A DNA stretch of 64,000 bases from Capnocytophaga canimorsus. GTDB lineage: Bacteria; Bacteroidota; Bacteroidia; Flavobacteriales; Flavobacteriaceae. Positions 35,175-43,050 of this stretch are shown piece by piece. The stretch spans positions 753,001 through 817,000 of the forward strand of contig NZ_CP022382.1 in assembly GCF_002302565.1 (NCBI RefSeq). The letters run 5' to 3'. A model generated the notes under the pieces. It searched no databases, was not told the origin of the DNA, and worked only from the letters and a program-made list of their open reading frames with translations. Every line of letters starts with the position of its first letter. The stretch's first letter is position 1. The position numbers and the translations under genes were made by a program.

Positions 35175-36446
35175 ATGGCAGTAGATTTATTACTCGGTTT
35201 GCAATGGGGCGACGAGGGAAAAGGAAAAATTGTAGATGTTTTAACACAAAACTATGATATTATAGCTCGGTTTCAAGGAGGTCCAAATGCGGGACATACC
35301 CTAGAATTCAACGGAATAAAACACGTTTTACATACTATTCCTTCAGGAATTTTTCATAAAAATGCCATAAATGTGGTAGGCAACGGGGTGGTTATTGACC
35401 CCATTATCTTTAAAAAAGAGATGGATGCACTTAAAAAATTTGACATCAATCTTAAAGAGCGTTTGTTAATTTCACGCAAAGCGCACCTAATTTTACCCAC
35501 ACATCGGCTACTTGATGCTGCCTCAGAGGCATCAAAGGGCAAAGCAAAAATCGGATCTACACTCAAAGGTATTGGTCCAACTTATATGGATAAAACAGGA
35601 CGCAATGGGCTACGCATAGGCGATATTGAACTTTCTGATTTTGAGACTCGTTATCGTAACCTTGCCGATAAACACGAAGAGATGATTTCGCATTACAACG
35701 TGGATATTGAATATAACCTTCAAGAATTGGAAAATGAGTTCTTTGAAGCCATCAAAACCTTAAAAAATCTGACCTTTATCGATAGTGAAGAATATATGCA
35801 TCAAGCCATCAAAAGCGGGAAGAAAATCCTTGCCGAAGGGGCTCAAGGTTCACTTTTAGATATTGATTTTGGTACTTATCCGTTTGTAACTTCATCAAAT
35901 ACCACAGCCGCTGGAGCTTGTACCGGATTAGGGGTAGCTCCTACCCAAATTGGGGAGGTTATCGGTATTTTCAAGGCATATACCACCCGTGTAGGAAGCG
36001 GTCCGTTCCCTACGGAACTTTTCGATGAAGTAGGAGAAACTATGGGACGAGTAGGTAATGAATTTGGGGCTACAACGGGCAGAAAGCGCCGTTGTGGATG
36101 GTTGGATTTGGTTGCCTTAAAATATGCTGTACGCGTCAATGGGGTTACCCAACTAATGATGATGAAAGCCGATGTTTTAAGCGGATTCGACACCTTAAAG
36201 GTTTGTACTGCATACCAATATCAAGGCAAAGAAACGGATTATCTGCCTTACAATATTGAGCCACACAATGTGACTCCTATATATACCGAATTGAAAGGTT
36301 GGTCAGAAGATTTAACCAAACTTAAAGCAAACGAAGAACTTCCCAAAGAACTGATGGATTATATCCTTTTCTTGGAAGAAGCCTTGGAAGTACCCATTAC
36401 GGTAGTTTCGGTAGGTCCAGATAGGACTCAAACCATTGAAAGATAA
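35175..36446 (+). CDS. purA: Adenylosuccinate synthetase
   Basis: A 423-residue GTP-dependent enzyme that converts IMP and aspartate to adenylosuccinate in AMP synthesis. The N-terminal GLQWGDEGKGKIVD is the GTP/IMP loop, followed by GGPNAGHT. IGSTLKGIGPTYMDKTGRNG and RCGWLDLVALKYA are conserved, and VSVGPDRTQTI closes the protein. Length is normal. It is 5 bp downstream of the Fur-family gene and ends at a strong terminator. Confidence 0.98.
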   Translation: MAVDLLLGLQWGDEGKGKIVDVLTQNYDIIARFQGGPNAGHTLEFNGIKHVLHTIPSGIFHKNAINVVGNGVVIDPIIFKKEMDALKKFDINLKERLLISRKAHLILPTHRLLDAASEASKGKAKIGSTLKGIGPTYMDKTGRNGLRIGDIELSDFETRYRNLADKHEEMISHYNVDIEYNLQELENEFFEAIKTLKNLTFIDSEEYMHQAIKSGKKILAEGAQGSLLDIDFGTYPFVTSSNTTAAGACTGLGVAPTQIGEVIGIFKAYTTRVGSGPFPTELFDEVGETMGRVGNEFGATTGRKRRCGWLDLVALKYAVRVNGVTQLMMMKADVLSGFDTLKVCTAYQYQGKETDYLPYNIEPHNVTPIYTELKGWSEDLTKLKANEELPKELMDYILFLEEALEVPITVVSVGPDRTQTIER

Positions 36447-36471
36447 AACCTCGTAAGAAAATGGTAAAAAC

Positions 36472-36503
36472 AAAAATCCTTCGGTAGTACCGAAGGATTT
36501 TTT
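36472..36503 (+). terminator. Rho-independent terminator after purA
   Basis: Arms AAATCCTTCGGT and ACCGAAGGATTT around AGT, followed by a T-run at 36498-36503; the A-rich left flank makes it likely bidirectional. Confidence 0.85.
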
Positions 36504-36565
36504 ATAACTTTATACCAATTTAAGTAAGAAATAGGTATTCAAGGTTTTAAACTAATAAGTTTCGT

Positions 36566-36597
36566 TTAAAATTTGGTGAAATTTCACCAAATTTTAA
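36566..36597. repeat. Perfect 32-bp palindrome
   Basis: Symmetric about 36581/36582 with no mismatch. The left half ends AAATTTGGTGAAA and the right half is its exact complement. It lies between the purA terminator and the LysM gene, about 90 bp upstream of the LysM promoter. It could be an operator or a recombination relic. No T-run follows, so it is not a standard terminator. Confidence 0.85.
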
Positions 36598-36664
36598 CAT
36601 TAACTCATTAAGAAAATTTCTTCTCTTTTACTTTATTCTTTACGTTTTATCCTTAAACTTCCCC

Positions 36665-36695
36665 TTGCCTACTTCAAACTTTAATTGTAATTTTG
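36665..36695 (+). promoter_or_regulatory. Promoter of the LysM/PBP1 gene
   Basis: TTG at 36665-36667, a 20-bp spacer, TAATTTTG at 36688-36695. A TTG-initiated frame at 36693 overlaps this box, so the ATG at 36720 is the likely start. Confidence 0.7.
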
Positions 36696-36719
36696 CGTAC
36701 TGCATTAAAACAATTGAAA

Positions 36720-38669
36720 ATGAAAGTATCAAACAAAAAAATATTTCGCTGGGGAAGAAAATCTATCTTTTTTGCTTTTATGGTTATGTACGGTTGGGGT
36801 TGGGCTCAACAACAAAGCTATACCGTTAAAGAAAATGACCATTTGGATGAAATCGCTAAAATTTACAGAATTTCCCCAAAAGACATTCTTAAACTAAACC
36901 CAAGTGCCGAAAACGGGATAAAATCAGGATTGGTACTCACCATCCCGCTAGGAAATGTAAAGCACTACAACACTCAAAAACCTTCTGGATTTAAAAAGCA
37001 TATTGTAACCAGCCAAGAAACCATATTTGGACTCTCACAGAAATATGGGCTCTCTATGGATACCCTTAAACGATACAATATGGATTTGTACACCAGAGGA
37101 TTAAAAGAAGGAGAAGAAATTACCATTCCTACCTATGAACAGAAAGTAGAAATGGTACAAAAAGGCATCTTTGGACAGAAAAAATACGTAGTAAAACCTA
37201 AAGAAGGATTATGGCGAATTGCTCAAAATCATCAAACTACACAACAGGTTTTAGAACGTATGAATCCGGGTATCAATGCTGATAATCTTAAAGAAGGACA
37301 AGAAATTTGGATTCCTTCCTTCTCCGATACTGCCGATACATCTCACCCACAAGATGCCGTTTTGTACTTCGCCGAAAAAGGAGAAGGTTTTTATAGCTTG
37401 GAGCGTAAATTCGGGCTATCGGAAGCCGAACTTATCCGATTAAATCCAGAATTGAAAAAAGGCCTGAAATCAGACTCTCAGATATGGATTCCGAAGGCAA
37501 ATTTTGAACGCTTTAAAAATGCTTCTACCTATGACCTCGACCTGAATAGCTCTCCAAAAGATTCAAATCTAAATTTGGAGTCGTTAGCATCAACCAAAAA
37601 TGTAAAAGAAATTTCTTATATCCTCCCTTTCAGAGTTCAAAATATTAAAAATGAAGGAGATATATATCTTACCTTAAAAAATCGGTTGACCAGTGATAGA
37701 GATAAAATCACACAATATGCTACCGATTTCTATACAGGGGCTTTAATCGCTTTGGATTCTTTACAAAAAATGGGTTACCAATTCAAAGTCAATGTTTTTG
37801 ACAGTGAAGGCTCAGAGAAAAGTATTGCTAAAATCAGTAATAATGAATCAGTTCGTAAATCGCAACTCATCATTGGTCCTTTCCTTGCCAAACCTTTCAA
37901 TACCCTATCTGACCATATCACAAGCCCTGAAACTATCATTCTTGCGCCACTTTCCAATAAAAATATTGATTTGAAGCCTAATGTTTTCCAAACATTACCT
38001 CCCGATGAAATTCAACAGCTAAAAATGCTAAACTATATCACTGACAACTTTTCAAATTCCAAAATTTTTATTCTGGCAGATGCAAAAAACGCTACAATCC
38101 GTGAAAAATTACAACATCAATTTCCTTCAGCAATAGTAATTGACAATGTAACTAGTGGTAGCATACAAAAAGTGATTGACCCTCAAAAAAATAATCTCTT
38201 CCTGTTACAATCCAACGATATTGCGTATGTTACCAACACAATTCAAGCATTACACAACATTTACATTCAAAACAATAAGTTACAAATTGTTTTAGCCACC
38301 ATTGAAAAAGGAAGTGTTTACGACAATAATAACATTTCCCTTACTCAATTGTCTGACCTAAAATTTACTTATCCTTCATTCAATAAACATAGCGATGGGG
38401 CTGATTATTTTTCAAAACAATACTTCAAAACCTATGGCATTTTACCTAACCGATACGCCATACGAGGTTTTGACTTAACGATGGATGCCGTATTACGTTT
38501 GGCTGTAACTGCTAATTTTTCTAATGCGAGTTCCATTATTGAAGAAACTTCACACGTAGAAAACAAGTTCTTCTACCAAAAAAATCCCTTAAAAGGAGGA
38601 GGATATGAAAATCAAGGAGTTTATATTATGAAATACGAAAACTTAGAAATTAAAGAAGCCAATAATTAA
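36720..38669 (+). CDS. LysM-repeat protein with PBP1-like domain
   Basis: Start at 36720 (MKVSNKKIFRWG), 649 residues. Signal peptide with hydrophobic core up to about residue 30 (GWGWAQ). Up to four LysM domains occupy about 32-265, with SYTVKENDHLDEIAKIYRIS and KYVVKPKEGLWRIAQNHQTT the clearest. The remaining 370 residues resemble a type-1 periplasmic binding fold. The pairing fits the group annotated as PBP1 and LysM domain proteins. Likely periplasmic, bound to murein. A role in envelope maintenance is inferred; the ligand is unknown. Confidence 0.88.
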   Translation: MKVSNKKIFRWGRKSIFFAFMVMYGWGWAQQQSYTVKENDHLDEIAKIYRISPKDILKLNPSAENGIKSGLVLTIPLGNVKHYNTQKPSGFKKHIVTSQETIFGLSQKYGLSMDTLKRYNMDLYTRGLKEGEEITIPTYEQKVEMVQKGIFGQKKYVVKPKEGLWRIAQNHQTTQQVLERMNPGINADNLKEGQEIWIPSFSDTADTSHPQDAVLYFAEKGEGFYSLERKFGLSEAELIRLNPELKKGLKSDSQIWIPKANFERFKNASTYDLDLNSSPKDSNLNLESLASTKNVKEISYILPFRVQNIKNEGDIYLTLKNRLTSDRDKITQYATDFYTGALIALDSLQKMGYQFKVNVFDSEGSEKSIAKISNNESVRKSQLIIGPFLAKPFNTLSDHITSPETIILAPLSNKNIDLKPNVFQTLPPDEIQQLKMLNYITDNFSNSKIFILADAKNATIREKLQHQFPSAIVIDNVTSGSIQKVIDPQKNNLFLLQSNDIAYVTNTIQALHNIYIQNNKLQIVLATIEKGSVYDNNNISLTQLSDLKFTYPSFNKHSDGADYFSKQYFKTYGILPNRYAIRGFDLTMDAVLRLAVTANFSNASSIIEETSHVENKFFYQKNPLKGGGYENQGVYIMKYENLEIKEANN

Positions 38670-38680
38670 AAACATCAGAT

Positions 38681-39091
38681 ATGAGTATTACTGCAAAAGC
38701 CACCTATTTGGGTGATTTACGAACTGAGTGGGAACACATTAAATCGGGCAATAAAATAGTAACCGATGCCCCTACAGATAATAATGGAAAAGGACAATCT
38801 TTTTCGCCTTCTGATACTGTAGCTACTGCCCTTGCGGGTTGTATGATGACTATTATGGGAATTAAAGCCCGTGATTTGGATATTGATTTAACTGGAATGA
38901 CCGCTGAAATTACCAAACATATGGGAGAAAATCCACGAAGAATTGCACAAATAGATGTCTTTTTTCAAATCCCTGTGCAAGTAAACCAAAAACACAAAAC
39001 TATTTTGGAAAATGCTGCTAAAACTTGTCCTGTAGGAAAAAGTTTACACCCTGAAATTGTACAAAATATTGAATTCCATTGGAAAATGTAA
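38681..39091 (+). CDS. OsmC-family peroxidase
   Basis: A 136-residue OsmC/Ohr-fold protein. The two reactive cysteines are C54 in ALAGCMMTIMG and C116 in AKTCPVGKSLHPEI. It probably reduces organic hydroperoxides, using dihydrolipoyl or other thiols. It starts 11 bp after the LysM gene, so it may be co-transcribed. It ends directly in a long bidirectional hairpin terminator. Confidence 0.93.
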   Translation: MSITAKATYLGDLRTEWEHIKSGNKIVTDAPTDNNGKGQSFSPSDTVATALAGCMMTIMGIKARDLDIDLTGMTAEITKHMGENPRRIAQIDVFFQIPVQVNQKHKTILENAAKTCPVGKSLHPEIVQNIEFHWKM

Positions 39092-39125
39092 AAAATAAAG
39101 CCTCCCTTTGGGAGGCTTTATTTTT
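39091..39125. terminator. Bidirectional terminator between osmC-like gene and coiled-coil gene
   Basis: Arms 39091-39106 (AAAAATAAAGCCTCCC) and 39110-39125 are fully complementary with a 3-nt loop, and T-runs lie on both strands. The stop codons of both converging genes sit at its edges. Confidence 0.9.
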
Positions 39126-39655
39126 TACATCAATCTTTTCGCTTTATTCTCTAATTTGAAAAGTTCGGTATTTAATTTGTTAAGCTGCTGCTCTTTTTTA
39201 AGAATGCGCTCTTTGTATTTGATTTCATCATTAGGAGAAAGTTTACCTTTCATTTTTTTCATTTCGAACTTATTCTTTTCCTTAGCAATTTCAGACTGTT
39301 TATCGGCAATTTTAGTTCTCATTCCTTGAACCTTAACTTGCAATTTAGCGTACTCTTTTTTTCGTTTTTCTGCTTGTACTAAGGCTTTTTGTCTTTCTTT
39401 TTCAGCTCTCTCTGCTTCTTTTTGGGCTTTTTCTTTAGCCTTCTGAGCCTTCTTTTCAGCTTTCAACTGCTGCTTTTCAGCTTTCAACTGCTGCTTTTCA
39501 GCTTTCAACTGCTGCTTTTCAGCTTTCAAAGTTTCTTTTTCTGCTTTAAGTTCTGCTTCTGTTTTAGCCATCGGAACTATTAATGAATCAGTAACCTGTT
39601 GAGCAAAAGACAATTGTGCCAAAAGAATAGCACCCATAAATAAGTATGATTTCAT
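39125..39655 (-). CDS. Exported coiled-coil protein with heptad repeats
   Basis: A 176-residue protein with signal peptide (about 1-18, ending LSFAQ). Nearly all the rest is one highly charged helix rich in Lys, Glu and Gln. It includes consecutive LKAEKQQ heptads (about residues 42-70) encoded by 21-bp DNA repeats. It has no known domain and is likely a periplasmic coiled coil or spacer. The copy number of the heptad may vary between strains. It converges on the OsmC gene. Confidence 0.8.
   Translation of the reverse strand: MKSYLFMGAILLAQLSFAQQVTDSLIVPMAKTEAELKAEKETLKAEKQQLKAEKQQLKAEKQQLKAEKKAQKAKEKAQKEAERAEKERQKALVQAEKRKKEYAKLQVKVQGMRTKIADKQSEIAKEKNKFEMKKMKGKLSPNDEIKYKERILKKEQQLNKLNTELFKLENKAKRLM
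39453..39530. repeat. 21-bp in-frame tandem repeat
   Basis: TTTTCAGCTTTCAA starts at 39453, 39474, 39495 and 39516, exactly 21 bp apart. The first three units are identical over 21 bp and the fourth is partial. It encodes LKAEKQQ heptads. Confidence 0.92.
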
Positions 39656-39730
39656 AATGCTTTTATTTTAAATTCGGGGGCGAATGTACACAAAATAATG
39701 TTTCATTCATATCATTTTATGAAAACATTA

Positions 39731-41125
39731 TCATTTATTCTTTTTAAAGGTAAAATTAAAAATTTCACTACGAGTACGAACTCCATCTAAATATTTGGTC
39801 ATTTTTCGGGCTTTACAAGGATACTTATCCGCCAAATTACGAGTTTCCGAAACATCGTCTTTGAGATTGTAAAGCTCTATTTTTCCTTTAGGGTCTTGGC
39901 TTACATTCAAACGAATTGCCTTCCAATTGCCTTTTATAAGAGCTTGTTTACCACCAAACTCGTGAAATTCCCAATACAAATATTTATGCTTTTTTTGTCT
40001 TTTACCCAACAATGCATTTTTGAACGATATCCCATCTAAGGGATCATTTTTGGAAAGAGAAACCCCAGCTACTTCTGAAAAAGTAGGATATAGGTCCCAA
40101 AAACCTCCTCTGAAATTACTTTGCGAATTGGGGGCTACGTGTCCTTTCCAACGCACAATGAAAGGTACTCGAATTCCGCCCTCATATAGGTCACGTTTTA
40201 CTCCTCGATACTCCCCACTACTTTGAAAATATGCTACATCTTGAGCAGTTCTTCCGCCTTCTACGTGAGTCCCATTATCACTTGAAAAAATAATTATAGT
40301 GTTATCATCAATATTTTTATCAGCTACTTTTTGAAGTATTTGCCCCACGTAATAATCAATACTTGAAACCATAGCAGCATAGGCGGCCTTCGGAAATTCT
40401 TGAGCTCCATAATGTCCGCCTTTGAACGCTTTCTCGTTGGGGTGAATACTTGTTCCATTACTATCAAATTGTTTTTCATAATGGATGTCAGCCACGGAAA
40501 GTTCGGCGTGTGGCACAGTGAGTGATAAATATATAAAGAACGGAGATTTATTGGCATTTTTATCAATAAAATCAAGGGTTTGATTCAAAAAATAGTCGTT
40601 AGCATAGGTTCCTTGCTGTAATGCCATTCGTTCTAATCGTCCTTGACGGATAACATCAAGGCTATCAGGGGTTTGGAAATGAGCATCTATATGATGTAAA
40701 AAACCTGCAAAGGCATCAAAACCTCTGCTTAATGGTGTACTAGGGCTGTTTTTAAGTCCCATTCCCCATTTGCCAAAGATAGCATTTTGGTAACCTGCCT
40801 TTTTCAAAATTTCAGGAAATATTTGTTTTTTATCATCTAAAGGATATTCACCATTGCCACGCACTTTGGTATGCCCCGTATGCTGACCTGTTAGCATTGA
40901 AGCACGAGAGGGAGCACAAACGGTACTTCCTGCATAGAAATCAGAAAAAGTCATTCCTTCATCGGATAACTTCTGAATATTAGGAGTTTGAATTGTTTTT
41001 TGTCCATAGGGAGACACATCACCAATCCCCATATCATCAGCAAGAATGAAAATAATATTGGGCTTGTCTTGGGCTTGTATAACCCCTAAAAAAAATAACA
41101 TCAGAATACTAAATGATAATCTCAT
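39731..41125 (-). CDS. Type I sulfatase
   Basis: A 464-residue exported sulfatase. Signal peptide about 1-18 (ending IQAQD). DDMGIGD (30-36) supplies metal ligands, and the maturation motif is CAPSR (Cys70-Arg74) in STVCAPSRASMLTGQ. Cys70 should be converted to formylglycine by an anaerobic sulfatase maturase, not seen here. HPNEKAFKGG and FSSDNGTHVEGG are also conserved. Probably desulfates host mucin or glycosaminoglycan sugars. It follows the ABC exporter gene by 12 bp on the same strand. Confidence 0.93.
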   Translation of the reverse strand: MRLSFSILMLFFLGVIQAQDKPNIIFILADDMGIGDVSPYGQKTIQTPNIQKLSDEGMTFSDFYAGSTVCAPSRASMLTGQHTGHTKVRGNGEYPLDDKKQIFPEILKKAGYQNAIFGKWGMGLKNSPSTPLSRGFDAFAGFLHHIDAHFQTPDSLDVIRQGRLERMALQQGTYANDYFLNQTLDFIDKNANKSPFFIYLSLTVPHAELSVADIHYEKQFDSNGTSIHPNEKAFKGGHYGAQEFPKAAYAAMVSSIDYYVGQILQKVADKNIDDNTIIIFSSDNGTHVEGGRTAQDVAYFQSSGEYRGVKRDLYEGGIRVPFIVRWKGHVAPNSQSNFRGGFWDLYPTFSEVAGVSLSKNDPLDGISFKNALLGKRQKKHKYLYWEFHEFGGKQALIKGNWKAIRLNVSQDPKGKIELYNLKDDVSETRNLADKYPCKARKMTKYLDGVRTRSEIFNFTFKKNK

Positions 41126-41137
41126 AATATAATTATT

Positions 41138-42904
41138 TTATTGGTTTTCAATCTCTTTCTTATTAAATTGAACTTCATATAAATTTCGATAATATCCGTT
41201 TTCCAAAGCTAACAATTCTCGGTGCGAGCCCGTTTCAACAATACTGCCTTTATCCAAAACGATAATCTTATCCGCTTTTTCGATGGTAGTAAGACGATGC
41301 GCAATAATTATAGAGGTTCTACCTCGTGTTATCTTATCGGTTGCCTGTTGGATAAGTTTTTCAGAATACGTATCTACCGAAGAAGTAGCTTCATCTAAAA
41401 TAAGAATTTCAGGTTGATATACATAAGCTCTCAGAAATGCAATAAGCTGACGTTGCCCAGCAGAAAGCATTGTACCTCGCTCCTTCACATTGTAGTGATA
41501 TCCTTCTGGAAGTTGCATTAAAAAATCGTGAATACCGATGTCTTTAGCTGCTTGTATCACCTCTTCTTCAGTAATTTGAGGATTCTGTAACGTAATGTTG
41601 TTTAAAATACTATCAGCGAACAGAAATACATCTTGAAGCACTACCCCAATGTGTTTGCGTAAAGAATCAAGGGTTAGAGTACTGATATCAACCTCATCAA
41701 TATAAATAGCCCCACTTTTAATATCGTAAAAACGACTAAGCAAATTTATTATTGTTGATTTTCCTGCACCTGTAGCTCCAACAATAGCCACAGTTTGCCC
41801 TTGTTTTACTTCAAACGTAATTCCTTTTAAAACTTCTTCATTAGGAGTATATTCAAAACGAACATTTTCAAAACGAATATTTCCTTGAACCGCTTTAAGC
41901 TCTTTGCCTCCTCCTTTTTCTAGATTTTCATCGGCTTCCAAAATGGCGAAAACCCGTTCGGAGGCTATAACTCCCATTTGTAGAGTGTTAAATTTATCGG
42001 CAATATGGCGAAGCGGACGAAAAAGCATCTGCGAGAGTTGTATGAATAGGAAAATCGTTCCTAAATCCAAAGAATTGTCTAAAATGGCGTGAAAACCTCC
42101 GTACCAAACAATCAGTGTAATGGTTATAGACGAGAGTAAATCACCTACAGGAAAAAAAATAGAGTTGTACCAAATGGTTCTGAGCCAACCCTTTTTATGT
42201 TTTTCGTTAATACTCTTAAACTTATCAAATTCAGCTTGTTCTCGAGCAAAAAGCTGAACAATTTTCATACCCGAAATACGTTCTTGTACAAAAGCATTAA
42301 GATTTGCCACTTCCTTTCGAACATCAGAAAAAGCAGACTTCATCGACTTTTGAAACCAACGTGTTGCATATAAAATAATAGGCATCGTGATATAACTTAT
42401 CAGAGCCAAACGCCAATCCACAAAAAACATTACCCCAGTAATCACCGCCATTTTAAGCAAATCACTAGCTATTTCAAATAATCCGGAACTAAACACCTCG
42501 CCTATTCGTTCCATATCGTTTACCGCACGAGTAACCAATACTCCCACTGATGATTTGTCGTAATATTTCATTTTTAATTGCAACAAATGGGAAAATAGGG
42601 CTTTTCGAATATCTCGAATGACGGTTTGCCCCACCCAATTGGCATAAAAAGAGAATAGAATTTGAGTGATAACCTCCAAAATCAATAATCCGACCATAAT
42701 GCAGGTCATCAGTACAAGCCCATCATAATTCTTCGCTACGATGTAATCATCTATAGTAATTTTAATCAGATAAGGCTGAGCTGTAGCAAAAACTGAAGCC
42801 AATACTGCCAAAAAAGCCACCAAAAAAAACGTTGTTTGATAAGGCTTTACAAATTGATATAATTGTTTAAGGGTGCGTGTACTGGTTTTAGAAATTTCCG
42901 ACAT
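41138..42904 (-). CDS. ABC exporter, fused permease and ATPase
   Basis: A 588-residue MsbA/LmrA-type half-transporter. Six membrane segments occupy about 15-320. The nucleotide-binding domain follows, with Walker A GATGAGKST (376-384), signature LSAGQRQ, Walker B ILILDEATSSVD and H-loop IIAHRLTTI. It works as a homodimer or heterodimer at the inner membrane, exporting lipids or drugs. The sulfatase gene follows by 12 bp. The signature reads LSAGQ rather than LSGGQ. Substrate not determinable. Confidence 0.93.
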   Translation of the reverse strand: MSEISKTSTRTLKQLYQFVKPYQTTFFLVAFLAVLASVFATAQPYLIKITIDDYIVAKNYDGLVLMTCIMVGLLILEVITQILFSFYANWVGQTVIRDIRKALFSHLLQLKMKYYDKSSVGVLVTRAVNDMERIGEVFSSGLFEIASDLLKMAVITGVMFFVDWRLALISYITMPIILYATRWFQKSMKSAFSDVRKEVANLNAFVQERISGMKIVQLFAREQAEFDKFKSINEKHKKGWLRTIWYNSIFFPVGDLLSSITITLIVWYGGFHAILDNSLDLGTIFLFIQLSQMLFRPLRHIADKFNTLQMGVIASERVFAILEADENLEKGGGKELKAVQGNIRFENVRFEYTPNEEVLKGITFEVKQGQTVAIVGATGAGKSTIINLLSRFYDIKSGAIYIDEVDISTLTLDSLRKHIGVVLQDVFLFADSILNNITLQNPQITEEEVIQAAKDIGIHDFLMQLPEGYHYNVKERGTMLSAGQRQLIAFLRAYVYQPEILILDEATSSVDTYSEKLIQQATDKITRGRTSIIIAHRLTTIEKADKIIVLDKGSIVETGSHRELLALENGYYRNLYEVQFNKKEIENQ

Positions 42905-42995
42905 AACAATGTTTTACTTTTCGGGTACGGCAAAGGTAAGAAAAAGATTTTTGTGTTTTTATAAAACAATAAGTACTTATCAAGGCTACAAAACA

Positions 42996-43026
42996 AGAAA
43001 CTGCCCGAAATTTTCGAGCAGTTTCT
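42996..43026 (-). terminator. Hairpin after the TonB-dependent receptor gene
   Basis: Arms AGAAACTGC (42996-43004) and GCAGTTTCT (43018-43026), with a small inner hairpin of GAAA and TTTC in the loop. A T-rich stretch follows on the minus strand. It lies 25 bp beyond the receptor stop codon at 43051. Confidence 0.7.
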
Positions 43027-43050
43027 GTTTTATTTCATTGAAATATATTT

